64,000 bases of DNA from Paraburkholderia diazotrophica (GCF_900108945.1 NZ_FNYE01000023.1:62001-126000); one strand, 5' to 3'. Positions 33,314 to 43,100 are shown, counted from the first letter of the stretch. Numbers and translations are program-made. Notes: a model not told the origin generated them from the letters alone.

Positions 33314-34249
33314 ATGGCGACGTACCGGATTGAATACGCGAACCCTGTGAACCAGCAGCAATTTTTGGATGACATCGAGGTCAACGCATTTGTCGAATGG
33401 CTGGCTGGTTTTGCCGATCGACTGTTGGTGGATCTGAATATCGGCAGATCGGCACGCGTGCCGACTGCCGTTGCCAGAACCGTGCAGGGTTTCGATAACC
33501 TGATCGATACGTATGTATGGCGCGCGAATTGGGTGGACGACGACGGCACGCAGGTGGACTCGTTGTGCTGGGATAGTACGGCGCAGAGCCTCGCGCGTCT
33601 CGGCAAGAAATTGCGTAAGGCACTGGAAAGCCAATCTGCCGAAGCCGTTATGACAGCATGTAAGGCTATTTTACGCTGGGCCGGCGAGCGCAATGCCAGT
33701 CGAGGCGCGCGCCCCTTCCTTAAGGCAAAGCATGTCAACGGGCAACTGGTCGACTACCTCATCGCTGCACGTGAAGCGTTTAGCCTGGAACGAGGAAGAC
33801 TTGGTCAGCTTCACGCAATCGAGCTGGTGAACTCCATGATGACCAAAATCTACGCGTTGGCATCGGGCGACGGGCTTCCCATTTACGACTCACGCGTCGC
33901 CGCTGCAATCGCAGCGCTAGTCGAGATATATCGTGTCGAGACACACCGTGACTGGTTGCAGGTGCCAGGCAAGCTCTTGTTTCCGACGATGGCCGACGAA
34001 TCTCGCCGCAAGTTGAATGGTCTGCACCCGAACGCACTCATCTCTGCCGGCGCAGTGATGCGCTACCAGGATGCCGATATGTCTGCACGCTGGGCGTCGG
34101 CAAAGCTACGCCTTGGCTGGATCGTGGAAGACGTGCTCAGGCGAGCGCCGAAATTGCTGAGTTCCCAGCCGCATTCACGGCACCACGCCTTCGAAGCATC
34201 GCTTTTTATGATCGGTTATGACGTGCGATGCCTCACCCCCAATCTATAG
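33314..34249 (+). CDS. Unrecognised protein, gene 1 of the PLD/helicase cassette, 311 aa
   Basis: The start at 33314 (MATYRIEYANPVNQQQFL) follows an AGGGGTGG ribosome-binding sequence; in-frame ATGs at 33266 and 33290 are less likely. The protein is mostly helical and soluble, with the notable segment SMMTKIYALASGDGLPIYDS followed by RVAAAIAALV, and a late segment with ARWASAKLRLGWIVEDVL. No catalytic motif, signal or membrane helix is recognised. It precedes another unknown gene, a PLD-family nuclease and a SNF2-like helicase on the same strand, so it is probably part of that cassette. The gap of 127 bp to gene 2 contains operator-like site 8. Confidence 0.6.
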   Translation: MATYRIEYANPVNQQQFLDDIEVNAFVEWLAGFADRLLVDLNIGRSARVPTAVARTVQGFDNLIDTYVWRANWVDDDGTQVDSLCWDSTAQSLARLGKKLRKALESQSAEAVMTACKAILRWAGERNASRGARPFLKAKHVNGQLVDYLIAAREAFSLERGRLGQLHAIELVNSMMTKIYALASGDGLPIYDSRVAAAIAALVEIYRVETHRDWLQVPGKLLFPTMADESRRKLNGLHPNALISAGAVMRYQDADMSARWASAKLRLGWIVEDVLRRAPKLLSSQPHSRHHAFEASLFMIGYDVRCLTPNL

Positions 34250-34305
34250 CGAATAGCACGCGCGACACTGCGAACGGAGTTTGGGTTAGCGCGAGCGGCG
34301 TTATT

Positions 34306-34322
34306 TGGACAAATTTTGTCCG
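34306..34322. promoter_or_regulatory. Palindromic operator-like site 8 (GGACA-N5-TGTCC)
   Basis: TGGAC-AAATTTT-GTCCG contains the perfect inner palindrome GGACA-N5-TGTCC, with an AT-only spacer. It lies 54 bp upstream of the start at 34377, so genes 2-4 of the PLD/helicase cassette may have their own regulated promoter. Confidence 0.65.
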
Positions 34323-34376
34323 TTTGTCAATTCAGAATATGTACTCTCTGAAGCGATTCGATTTCCAGGAATGTGC

Positions 34377-35645
34377 ATGACCGAACTCGATACCCGTACC
34401 ACGGACATCTATCTTCCTTACTTCACCGATGTAGATCCTGCGCTGAGCAGATCGTCGGGAGGTCGCGATCCACTTGGCCTGTTGCCGGTATGGAGCGCGT
34501 TCGGACGCCGGCTCGTGCCTAATCTGGCGTCGCCTGTCGCACAGGTCACCGGCATCAAGGCCGTGGTCCTGATTCAATGGCTTGCGGATCAGAACAGCAT
34601 GCAAAGGCTGTTGGAACACGAGGGCGCGCGTCGACGTTTTTTCCGGCTCATGGAAGGGCTGCTTGAATATTGGTTATACCGGCAAGACGGCGCGGCTCAC
34701 TGCTTCGGCAGCAACGCGCTGGCCGCCGCAGAAGAGAATTTCTACGTGACGGCGACGTCGGCCAAGACGGTTGCGAACGGGCTCTATCAGTACTATCGCG
34801 GCAGTTGCCGGCGCGCCCGGCTCGTCGACGATGCCTGGACCGTCGAGGCCGACGTTGCTCGTCAATTGAGCAAGTGCTGGACGCAAAAGGCGACGGAGGA
34901 GTTGATCGAAGCGCTTGCCGGGCCTATCAAATCCTCAGCTACGCGGCTCTTTCCCGGAAAACATCTCAACGGTGCGCTCCACAGTGCGCTGACCCGGGTG
35001 TTCGATTCGAACACGCTTCGCGACACGCTGCAGAACTGTTTGTTCGGCGACACGGATCAGCGCTCGCTGGCTCGTGAATTTCTTGCGCTACGACAAGCGG
35101 GCGAGACGGAAAAACTGACATTCGAGGGTCGTGTCAAAAGGCTTGTGTCACCGTCGCTCGATCACGAGATTGACTGTGTCCTTCGATGCGAGCCGTTTCT
35201 TCTGGTCATGCAAGACGTGTTCGACTATATGCGTGGCTCACCCGGCAAGAGGCTGGAGATCATAGCAGGCGAATTGAAACGATATCAGCCGGACATGGGG
35301 AAGCGCGCCACACGTTTCCTGCCACTTGGCGCCGAACAGGATTCCGCGCGGATGAAGCACATGCAGGCACTTGCGCGCATTCTTGCCAACACTGAATCTG
35401 CAGCGAGTGCCACGAACAATGCCGAACTGGTGGCGTTCTTGCGTGAGCTCGTCGCCTATCACGCGCGATGTATTAAAGAACGCGGGCGTGACCCGATGGT
35501 GGTGATCGAAGGCGATGTCGTATTGGTCACCGTCGCCAGCGATCGCAATGTGCAGGATGCGACGGCGCGGCTCGAAAAAGGACACCCCTGGATGAATGAC
35601 TATTACCTGAACACCGCGTCGAACCTCTACGGGCAGGTATTTTGA
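34377..35645 (+). CDS. Unrecognised protein, gene 2 of the PLD/helicase cassette, 422 aa
   Basis: The protein begins MTELDTRTTDIYLPYFTDVD; the ATG at 34377 is preferred because AGGA (34367-34370) is then properly spaced, whereas the ATG at 34371 touches it. The sequence is mixed helical and soluble, with DPLGLLPVWSAFGRRLVPNL near the start, FFRLMEGLLEYWLYRQDG, and a compact C-terminal domain around VVIEGDVVLVTVASDRNVQD. No known domain, catalytic motif or membrane segment is visible. It is followed almost directly by the PLD-family gene (TTGA/TGA overlap region), so it is cotranscribed with it. Function unknown. Confidence 0.65.
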   Translation: MTELDTRTTDIYLPYFTDVDPALSRSSGGRDPLGLLPVWSAFGRRLVPNLASPVAQVTGIKAVVLIQWLADQNSMQRLLEHEGARRRFFRLMEGLLEYWLYRQDGAAHCFGSNALAAAEENFYVTATSAKTVANGLYQYYRGSCRRARLVDDAWTVEADVARQLSKCWTQKATEELIEALAGPIKSSATRLFPGKHLNGALHSALTRVFDSNTLRDTLQNCLFGDTDQRSLAREFLALRQAGETEKLTFEGRVKRLVSPSLDHEIDCVLRCEPFLLVMQDVFDYMRGSPGKRLEIIAGELKRYQPDMGKRATRFLPLGAEQDSARMKHMQALARILANTESAASATNNAELVAFLRELVAYHARCIKERGRDPMVVIEGDVVLVTVASDRNVQDATARLEKGHPWMNDYYLNTASNLYGQVF

Positions 35646-35653
35646 GCACCACC

Positions 35654-37663
35654 ATGAAACTATCGAAACCTGGTATCGACCGGGCGATGCGCGCGACGCT
35701 CGAGCATATCCGGGATCGTTTCTCAACCGATCATCCGCGCTATGTTCTCTTCACGACGTTCAATTTCGCGTCGCAGTTTTTCGAGTCGAATGTCTTGCCG
35801 CTGCTGGTCGGAGACACGGTCGACGATCTGAAAGGCGCCTCGGAAACACGCTACGCGATCAACGCTGACCTCGAGACGCTCAGGTGCCTCGTGGTGTGTG
35901 ATCGCTCGACCTGTCCCGAACCAAAAGGCGACATGCGCTACGGTTTGCTGCCCGTCGGCCTTTCCGATGGCCGCTTTCATCCGAAGCTGATGTTGATGTT
36001 CGGTACGCTGAAGGACACGCAACAACCGGGCCTGTGGATGTCGGTCGGCAGCGGCAATCTGACGTTGTCCGGGTGGGGCGTCAATCGCGAGGTCGTCGGG
36101 ATGACGCCAGTCACGTCTCGTCATGCGTCGGAACTGAATCTCCTGTTCGAGTGGCTTCGCGGCCAGGCAGCACTTCAGTTTGGAACCACATCAGAGGACA
36201 AGGAAGAGGGCGGCGTCCGCGACATTCTGCGCGTATTGCACGGAGCCGTGCTTCGCGACGATAACCTTGTGCCGCATACGCCTGCCACACCGTCATTACA
36301 TCTGTCGTTGCCGCAGAAGAGCGGGAGCGAATCGATGCTCGACGCGTTGAAGGGCGACGTAGCCTGGGACGCAGCGACGGTTGTTTCGCCTTATTGGAGC
36401 GCCGTGGATCAACTGGTCGAGGCGCTTGGCGTGAAGACGTGCCGCTTCGTGCCTTCGCTGACAGCCGATGGCAAGTACCGCTTCCCTGTGGAGACAGTCA
36501 ACCTGACGGACCGAACGTTCGCGGCGTTCGAGAAAGATAGCGAACGTTACACCCATGCAAAGGCGCTGCTGCTCGAGAACGAACAGGAGCGGGTATTGTG
36601 CATCGGCTCGGCGAACTTCACTCAGGCGGCGATGCTTTCTGCCGGGAACCAGACGCTGACGAATATCGAGGCGATGCTGCGCTACGAACTCGGCGCTGCG
36701 CCCGACCCCTGGAAAGCGCAACTGCGATCGCTACCCGATCCTTCCTTTGCGTCGGTCGATGAGGATGATGAGGAGGACGGTGCGCCGCCGCTTCCGCCTT
36801 TCGACGCGACGGTGCTGTACGACTGGACGGCGGGCGAATTTCGGGCACATCTGACCATCACGGGCAGCGAGCCGGTCAGTGATCTCGTTCTGTCGATCGG
36901 TGCGTACAGTTGGACGATGACAACTGCGGCCGCTGGCGAGACGTGCGTCATGCAACCATGGCGTTACAAAGGCGCACAACCGGTGCGATCGTTCTCGGTC
37001 CACTACCGCCTCGCTCAAGATGAACCGGCAATATTTCGCGGATTGATCACCCAGGTCAACGCGGGCGACGATCAACTCGGCTATCTGCCGCGTCCGCGCC
37101 TCAATCGGGTTCTCGAACTGCTGCGAAGCCTCAATCCGCTTGCGACGACGGGCAAGACCCGCGAGCGCGTTCTTTCCGAGCTTGCAGATGGCACGGGCGA
37201 TGGCGAGGAAGAGTCCGCCGATCCGACCTTCGACTTTTTCGGTCTTTTCCAGGCCACCTGGAAGCTGCAAGAGTACTACCAGACGAAAGCGGCGGCTGAG
37301 CGCGACCCTTACGACAAGCTCGCACCTTATGGTGCAGTGACGCTTTATCGCGCGATCACCGCGCAGGCGGCGATCACGCATGAAGAAAAGATCGGCCGGT
37401 ATATCCAGCTGTCGGAAATGCGCGATGTCGTCGTGCGTCTGGACAAGACGATGAAGTTCAAATCGACGGAAACGTTCCGTAGCGACATCGAGACCGAAAT
37501 CAGCGTGCTTGGCGCAGAGATGACGCAGTTGCTTGGCGAGTCGCAATCGTTTCGATCGATGTTCGGCGAGGCGACCCCTGAACGCACCAAAACATTCCTG
37601 CGCTGGTTCCGTGAGGAACTACAGCGGGAAGCGAGTCACCAGGCGGGAGGCATTCATGGTTGA
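35654..37663 (+). CDS. PLD-superfamily nuclease-like protein, gene 3 of the cassette, 669 aa
   Basis: Two phospholipase-D-type motifs are seen: FHPKLMLMFG with VGSGNLTLSGWG (~105 and ~132) and THAKALLLE with IGSANFTQAAM (~299 and ~318). Each HxK pairs with a GSxN, as needed for a full two-half active site. The rest, including an acidic stretch DEDDEEDGAPP (~370) and a helical C-terminal third, is unassigned. PLD enzymes of this type often act as nucleases in bacterial defence, for example DrmC of DISARM. The start at 35654 is an ATG; a TTG at 35642 overlapping the upstream stop is possible and adds four residues. The gene overlaps the helicase gene by 8 bases. Confidence 0.8.
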   Translation: MKLSKPGIDRAMRATLEHIRDRFSTDHPRYVLFTTFNFASQFFESNVLPLLVGDTVDDLKGASETRYAINADLETLRCLVVCDRSTCPEPKGDMRYGLLPVGLSDGRFHPKLMLMFGTLKDTQQPGLWMSVGSGNLTLSGWGVNREVVGMTPVTSRHASELNLLFEWLRGQAALQFGTTSEDKEEGGVRDILRVLHGAVLRDDNLVPHTPATPSLHLSLPQKSGSESMLDALKGDVAWDAATVVSPYWSAVDQLVEALGVKTCRFVPSLTADGKYRFPVETVNLTDRTFAAFEKDSERYTHAKALLLENEQERVLCIGSANFTQAAMLSAGNQTLTNIEAMLRYELGAAPDPWKAQLRSLPDPSFASVDEDDEEDGAPPLPPFDATVLYDWTAGEFRAHLTITGSEPVSDLVLSIGAYSWTMTTAAAGETCVMQPWRYKGAQPVRSFSVHYRLAQDEPAIFRGLITQVNAGDDQLGYLPRPRLNRVLELLRSLNPLATTGKTRERVLSELADGTGDGEEESADPTFDFFGLFQATWKLQEYYQTKAAAERDPYDKLAPYGAVTLYRAITAQAAITHEEKIGRYIQLSEMRDVVVRLDKTMKFKSTETFRSDIETEISVLGAEMTQLLGESQSFRSMFGEATPERTKTFLRWFREELQREASHQAGGIHG

Positions 37664-40600
37664 TAAGACGGACATCATTCAAGGCGGGCTGACCGCTCAG
37701 GCTGTTCGTTCCTACATCGACTTCGACGGACATGACGCCACGCGCTTGACGCCAAGCGCGCAAGCCGTGCTTCAGAGCAAGGGGGTAGCCGCACTCTGGC
37801 ATTTGCTGGAAACAAAATCCTTCGCGTATCTGGCTGATGAAGTCGGCATGGGCAAGACCCGGCAAGCAATGGGTGTCATCGCGACGCAATTCCTGCGCAA
37901 CCCCGACTCACGCGTGGCGATCGTTTGTTCGAGCGCGACGCTGCAGCGTCAGTGGCAAAGCGAGTGGTCGGAATTTTTGCGAACCTGTTACCGGTTGCTC
38001 GATGACCGTTTGCTCGACACAGTCAATGCCCGTCAAGTCGAGGATCTGCATCTTCACCATAGCCTGCGCGATTTCGTCCGTTCGCTGAGTCTCGGCGATG
38101 CACGCATTCATTTGCTGCGCTATTCGTCATTTAGTCGCCCGCTGACTTTCAAGGGCAAAGACGCGGCGTCGATACTGGACGATTACCGGTCAATGGTCGG
38201 CGTGTCGTCACTGGCCGATCTCGAAGACGACGAACGCGCGCTGTGCACGACGCGCGGAGCGTTGTCCGAGACGCAGAAGGGCGACCTCACGCACGCATTG
38301 AGCGCAGCATACTGCCGGCGTATCGCGGCCCTGATGACGAATGGTTCGAGCCTTGGCGCGGACGATGAGCCCATTCCCAATCACCCGCTTGATCTGGTCA
38401 TTTTCGACGAAGCACAGTATCTGCGTCATACGACCAATTTCCAGAATCGGCATATTGCCGGCATTTTTCGCCGGAATGTAAAACGCTGGTTGTTCATGAG
38501 TGCAACGCCGTTGCACTCGAAGGCGAGTGACATTCGCAGTCTGGATACCTATCTTTGCCGCCAACCCGCGCACAAGGTTGGTGAAAATCGCGCTTTGGAG
38601 ATTCCGCGTGATTGCGGAGACTGCCAGTATCAGACATTTTGCAGCCGCATGACCTGGCAATTGCGTGCGCAGCCCGAAGGCGTGAGAGATGTGGTGCCGC
38701 TGCTGCCGGACTTCATGGTCCGCCGGACACGTACTTATGCGGACAGGCACAACCGGCACTACGGAAAAATCCAGTACCGCAAGTACGAGCGCGTTCGCTA
38801 TGCGGGGTCGAACGATCCGTTCCTCTCGCTCACGATGGCGCTCGTGCAGAAACGCCTGGTCGGCGTGCTCGCGGGAAAGGGAAACAGATTCCGTCTTGGC
38901 GAGTGCGCTTCGTTTGAATCGTTATCGACTTCTGTTGGGCGTCTGCTCGGGCGCAAAAAGGCGCACGTTGCCGAACCAGCCGTTGAGCGTGAATACGAGG
39001 CTGTGCGCGACGCGAAGCAAGGCACGAAGGAGGAGCCGGGCGTATCGGTGGATCGCACCGCCATCGACGAGCTCAATCGTAGCTTCGTCGACGCGATGAA
39101 TGTGCCCGGTAAACACCCTGGGACCCAGCAGCACACGACCTCGCTTCCGCACGCGAAACTGAATCGTGCCGCTGATGCGTTGTTTGCGCACAGCCTCGCG
39201 AAAGGCAGTTGTCAGAAGACACTTGTTTTCGTGCGCCGAATCGACACCGTCGAAGAAATCCGCGATCTGCTGAACGTGAAGTTCCAGCGACAGCTCGATC
39301 AGCGGATCGAGACCTGGCGAAGCATTCTGATGCAACCCGCTCTGGGTGCAAACGGCAAAACGCCATGGGTCAAGGATGCATTCTGGGAAACGGGCGCGGC
39401 GGGCGCGATGGATGACGCCGACGAAGAGGTGATCGGAGCGGAGAGAAAAGCCGACGAAGAGGCGGAGCGCGAAAGCATGAAGGAGTTCGGCAGCGACGAA
39501 CCTTCGGGTGCCGAATCGCACCGCACGGCCTATCGCGAGGCGTTCGACCTTCCCTATTTCGAGGCGTTGAAACGGGCGGCAAAAGGCGGGCGTCACGGCA
39601 TGCTCGTGTCGTTCGGCTCGCGGTTGCTCAGTACGAAGGACGCGTCGCGCAATCCGCTGCGAGGATTTCTTCTGAAACGGCCAGAACCTTCTGAAGAACT
39701 CGTCAGCGAGGCGAATGAGAACCATTGGAAGAACAATGCCGCACGTTGGCTGCGCTTTCTACGGATCGTTCTGGGTAGCGAGCGGTTCGATGAGCTGTCT
39801 ACTGATCCGGCTCGCCGCTGGTTGTTCGACGGGTCCGCGGACCATAGAGACGATGCCTGGAAGCTGGCAGCATTGCAGCTTTGCGTGCTGCAATCGATGA
39901 GGCAGACCGATTTCCTCGTCGATCTGTTCATTCTCCATACGCACTTGAACCGCACGCCGGATGGCGCGACCGAGTTGCCCGAGAAACTGATGTGGCTGCT
40001 CGAATGCGATCGGCAAAGCACGGAAGGCCACGGGCTATCCACCTACATCGATAACTGGAAAGAAACGTTTCGCCGCTGGATCGAGCATTTCGATCTGATC
40101 GTCGACAAATGCCTGCGTAGCGGCGCAGCGGTCGGCTGGGAGGAGATTTACCGCGAGCGCGTGCATCTTGCGTTTCGCCAGATGTCGCCCGTGATTGGAC
40201 GCTCCAGCCGGCTGCGCAATCAGAACGCGGTGACGCAGTTCAAGTTTCCCACGCATCCGAACGTGCTGATCTGTACGGACGTGCTGAAAGAGGGCGTCGA
40301 CATGCATCTCTTCTGCGACAACGTCGTGCACTATGGCGTCGCGTGGACCTCGGGCGATCTCGAACAGCGCATCGGGCGGATCGACCGGTTGGGAAGTCTG
40401 ATTGGACGACGGATCGAGCGCTTTGAGCGCGTCGAAGGCGAATCGCTGGCCGAATTGCCACGTCTGGGTGTGGCTTTTCCGTATCTCGACGGGACACTCG
40501 ATCAGTTCCAGGTCGAGCGCGTGATTCGCGCCAAGATTGTCAGCGATCTGCGCATGGACCTTGGCAAACGGAAGGACGAGATTGGCGAACTGGACCTCTC

Positions 40601-42155
40601 GACGTTCGACGATGACGAGTCGATTCAGGTTGCGGCGAAGGGCGATTCACAGCATGCCGACGGGGTGTTCTTTCCTGACTCAGCGCTGGCAGTGGTTGCG
40701 GAAAATGCAGCGCCCGCCGCGATCACGTTGCCCGACGGCATTCGCCGCAAGGGCAGCGACGAACGGGTGCCTGCGACGCAGGCGGTCAATAGTGCGTCCG
40801 AATCGGCGGAATATCTGCCGGCGTTCAACTGCCTCCGCGTGACGCGCATCGTGCCGACGGGACCGGGCGTGAGTCGTCTGACGCGACGTATGCTCGACAC
40901 GGCGATGGGTGTACTCCGTCTATCACGGTCCGCTCCGAAAGATGCGTCCATTGTCTGCACGGAGGAGATTCTTGTGCCTGGCGCCTGCTCGACCGGGCGC
41001 TCACTGAGTGTCGCACTGGCTGAGGGCGACCAAGCGTCGGTCGGGCATGTCGACCTGGAGGGCTTTGCGTTCGATCAACGAGCCAATACTGCGACCCGCC
41101 AGATGGACATGTCATACGCGTTTGCCTCCCGGGAGCGCCTGAGCGGCAAGGTGATTCTGGAGTCGATCGGCGACGACTTCCTGCTGCTGCGCACGGCGAT
41201 CTGCTCGTTGGCCGCGGCACTCGCGACAGCGGATGGACACAACTTGCAGCGCTGGCTCGCGGCGAAGAACAGTGGGCGACGTTGGGGTTATCTGATGGCG
41301 GATGCCGACACGGTGTGGTTCGCGGTCGTAGTCAGTGCAGCATCGGGCGATGAGGCGCCCCTTCTGACGCGGCTCTCGCAGGAGATGGGGAGAATTGCGC
41401 TCTACTACCGGCCCACGATTAAGTATCCCGACGAATATTTAGAACGGGAATATCGTGCCCGCACGGCATTTCCGGCGCTTGCCGCCGTTAGTCAAGCATA
41501 CGGCGGCGATGCAGATCTGCGCGTTTCACGCCTTCTAAAAACTCTTGAAGAAGGAAAAATATCAAGCATGAAAAACGTTGATCTTCAGGCATGCGGCAAC
41601 TTACTTGCGGGTGTGCAGGGATGGTTTTGCGACGTTTTCGATGAAGTTTTGGCCGCCCTTTACGAAGGAGATGAGGACAGTTCGGAGCGTCCCTTGCAGA
41701 AGATGCCGCTGGTCCTTCTGGATGGCGGGATCTTGCATTTGCACGCGGCAGGCAAGGAACATTTCCGCATTCAGGCGTACTTGGACTTGAATGGTGCAAT
41801 TCGCAGTGCGCACGTCATATCCGGCCCGAAAGTGGTCTGGGAGTTGGTAGCAAGCACGACCACGCGAGGCAAGAAGCCGGAGTTGCAGCTCTCGACGTTC
41901 GAACAGCTTCCGCACGCATTGCCGCAGGTGTGGGAAGGCGAGGCTGCAAATGGCGCGGCCGCGTTTGCGTCTACCGACGAGAAGTACCGCTTCGTGGTGC
42001 TTTATCACCATCCAGCGGCATGGCAGACCGCACGTGCTGATCTGCTCGAAGCATGGAAAGCGGTGAAGAAGAAGATGCAGGAGCTGTCAACCTTTCAGCG
42101 TAAAGGTTGTCGGGACACGCTGATTCAGGCAGTCGAACCGGAGACGGTGCCATAA
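37656..42155 (+). CDS. SNF2/RapA-like SF2 helicase, gene 4 of the cassette, 1,499 aa
   Basis: The start at 37656 (MVDKTDIIQGGLTAQAV) overlaps the PLD gene by 8 bases. The protein has motif I YLADEVGMGKTRQAMG (~59-74), motif II VIFDEAQYLRH (~248), motif III LFMSATPLHS (~279), a Cys-rich insert DCGDCQYQTFC (~320-332) and the C-terminal helicase lobe with ICTDVLKEGVDMHLFCDNVV and EQRIGRIDRLG (~870-912). This layout is that of SNF2/RapA translocases with a large C-terminal extension (about 900-1499) of unknown function. A charged linker (ESMKEFGSDEPSGAESH, ~605-625) separates the lobes. Together with a PLD nuclease it suggests a DNA-targeting defence cassette, although no methyltransferase is present. 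Confidence 0.85.
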   Translation: MVDKTDIIQGGLTAQAVRSYIDFDGHDATRLTPSAQAVLQSKGVAALWHLLETKSFAYLADEVGMGKTRQAMGVIATQFLRNPDSRVAIVCSSATLQRQWQSEWSEFLRTCYRLLDDRLLDTVNARQVEDLHLHHSLRDFVRSLSLGDARIHLLRYSSFSRPLTFKGKDAASILDDYRSMVGVSSLADLEDDERALCTTRGALSETQKGDLTHALSAAYCRRIAALMTNGSSLGADDEPIPNHPLDLVIFDEAQYLRHTTNFQNRHIAGIFRRNVKRWLFMSATPLHSKASDIRSLDTYLCRQPAHKVGENRALEIPRDCGDCQYQTFCSRMTWQLRAQPEGVRDVVPLLPDFMVRRTRTYADRHNRHYGKIQYRKYERVRYAGSNDPFLSLTMALVQKRLVGVLAGKGNRFRLGECASFESLSTSVGRLLGRKKAHVAEPAVEREYEAVRDAKQGTKEEPGVSVDRTAIDELNRSFVDAMNVPGKHPGTQQHTTSLPHAKLNRAADALFAHSLAKGSCQKTLVFVRRIDTVEEIRDLLNVKFQRQLDQRIETWRSILMQPALGANGKTPWVKDAFWETGAAGAMDDADEEVIGAERKADEEAERESMKEFGSDEPSGAESHRTAYREAFDLPYFEALKRAAKGGRHGMLVSFGSRLLSTKDASRNPLRGFLLKRPEPSEELVSEANENHWKNNAARWLRFLRIVLGSERFDELSTDPARRWLFDGSADHRDDAWKLAALQLCVLQSMRQTDFLVDLFILHTHLNRTPDGATELPEKLMWLLECDRQSTEGHGLSTYIDNWKETFRRWIEHFDLIVDKCLRSGAAVGWEEIYRERVHLAFRQMSPVIGRSSRLRNQNAVTQFKFPTHPNVLICTDVLKEGVDMHLFCDNVVHYGVAWTSGDLEQRIGRIDRLGSLIGRRIERFERVEGESLAELPRLGVAFPYLDGTLDQFQVERVIRAKIVSDLRMDLGKRKDEIGELDLSTFDDDESIQVAAKGDSQHADGVFFPDSALAVVAENAAPAAITLPDGIRRKGSDERVPATQAVNSASESAEYLPAFNCLRVTRIVPTGPGVSRLTRRMLDTAMGVLRLSRSAPKDASIVCTEEILVPGACSTGRSLSVALAEGDQASVGHVDLEGFAFDQRANTATRQMDMSYAFASRERLSGKVILESIGDDFLLLRTAICSLAAALATADGHNLQRWLAAKNSGRRWGYLMADADTVWFAVVVSAASGDEAPLLTRLSQEMGRIALYYRPTIKYPDEYLEREYRARTAFPALAAVSQAYGGDADLRVSRLLKTLEEGKISSMKNVDLQACGNLLAGVQGWFCDVFDEVLAALYEGDEDSSERPLQKMPLVLLDGGILHLHAAGKEHFRIQAYLDLNGAIRSAHVISGPKVVWELVASTTTRGKKPELQLSTFEQLPHALPQVWEGEAANGAAAFASTDEKYRFVVLYHHPAAWQTARADLLEAWKAVKKKMQELSTFQRKGCRDTLIQAVEPETVP

Positions 42156-42600
42156 CGGCAAGTGACTGCGGTTTGATGCAGCAGCCCTGCGCGTGCCCTG
42201 GTCGAGCGCAAAAAACAGTAGGCCGTTCGGCGTTGATCGCGTGAAGGTCCAGATGCCGCATTCGCTAGAGTAAACGCTAACGGTGACCGATTCCTATGCT
42301 AACAATGAAGTTCATTCCGATCGGCTCGAATTTTGGATTTAGGGCAGAAGGAGGAGCTTCAACGAGTACGAATCGAACGCGCGGACTGCTTGCCAAGGTG
42401 CACGAACCGCAAGAGGAAACATGCAAGCTCCGAACCCTCAAGTCCTAGCACAGTCACCCGTAAACATGCTTTATGTTGGCAGTGGTACGCAAGGTCGGGT
42501 CGGGGTTAACCGGGGCGTGCGTGAAGCGTGCGTGAATTCGACTCGATTACGAGTCGGTGCGCAGAGGGCATTTGAGTGAAGCGACAAACGAGACACAGCA
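42156..42600. other. 445-bp gap after the cassette
   Basis: No open frame with protein-like composition, no tRNA and no member of the palindromic site family was found. The 3' part is AT-richer and may be the promoter of the EcsC-like gene that followed before it was broken. Confidence 0.4.
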
Positions 42601-42750
42601 ATGAACAAATACGAAACCCAGGCGTTGAGTGACATTCAATCGTGGAGAAATCCAGAGCGAGGTTGGTTTGGACGGGCTTTGCAGGTCGTTAACGCACCAC
42701 TGGATGCCGCTGGCGATGCCATTCTCAAAACCCCAGGGGTCGGTGATGAG

Positions 42751-43100
42751 AGGTGGAACCGGAAATTCGGACAGGTCGGTAAGTGGAACGGTCGGGGCCT
42801 GAGCTGGTCATAGGAACCAGTAAAAGGAACCCAAAGATGACAAAAAGAAGCCGCCGGTCACATAGCCCGGCATTCAAGGCAAAGGTGGCACTGGCAGCCC
42901 TGAAGGGCGACAAGACGCTGGCAGAACTGGCGCAGCAGTACGACGTTCATCCGAACCAGACGACCTCATTCGAGTCTGGAAGACCGCACTCCGGATGAGG
43001 CATACTTCGCGACGCTGCCTGCGATTAAATCGGCAGCATGAACGCCCCGGTGGTTCCACTTAAAAATCTCGGGACCCTGTCCGAACAAGCGGCGCCACTT
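42751..43100 (+). mobile_element. IS3-family insertion sequence remnant with both ends
   Basis: Terminal 25-bp imperfect inverted repeats are seen at 42751-42775 and 43076-43100; the inner ten bases TTCGGACAGG (42766-42775) and CCTGTCCGAA (43076-43085) match perfectly. Inside, the start of OrfA (MTKRSRRSHSPAFKAKVALA, from 42837, HTH of the IS3 type) is joined to the last codons of OrfB (SSLEDRTPDEAYFATLPA, ending IKSAA at 43041). Almost the whole transposase has been deleted, so the element is not active. It sits inside an EcsC gene, with no clear target duplication. Confidence 0.75.
42837..43041 (+). pseudogene. Fused remnant of IS3 transposase orfA start and orfB end
   Basis: About 43 codons of OrfA (ending near HPNQTTS) are followed after a frame change by the OrfB C-terminus with RTPDEAYFATLPAIKSAA and a stop at 43039-43041. 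The DDE catalytic core is absent. Recombination within the element probably removed about 1 kb. Confidence 0.7.
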
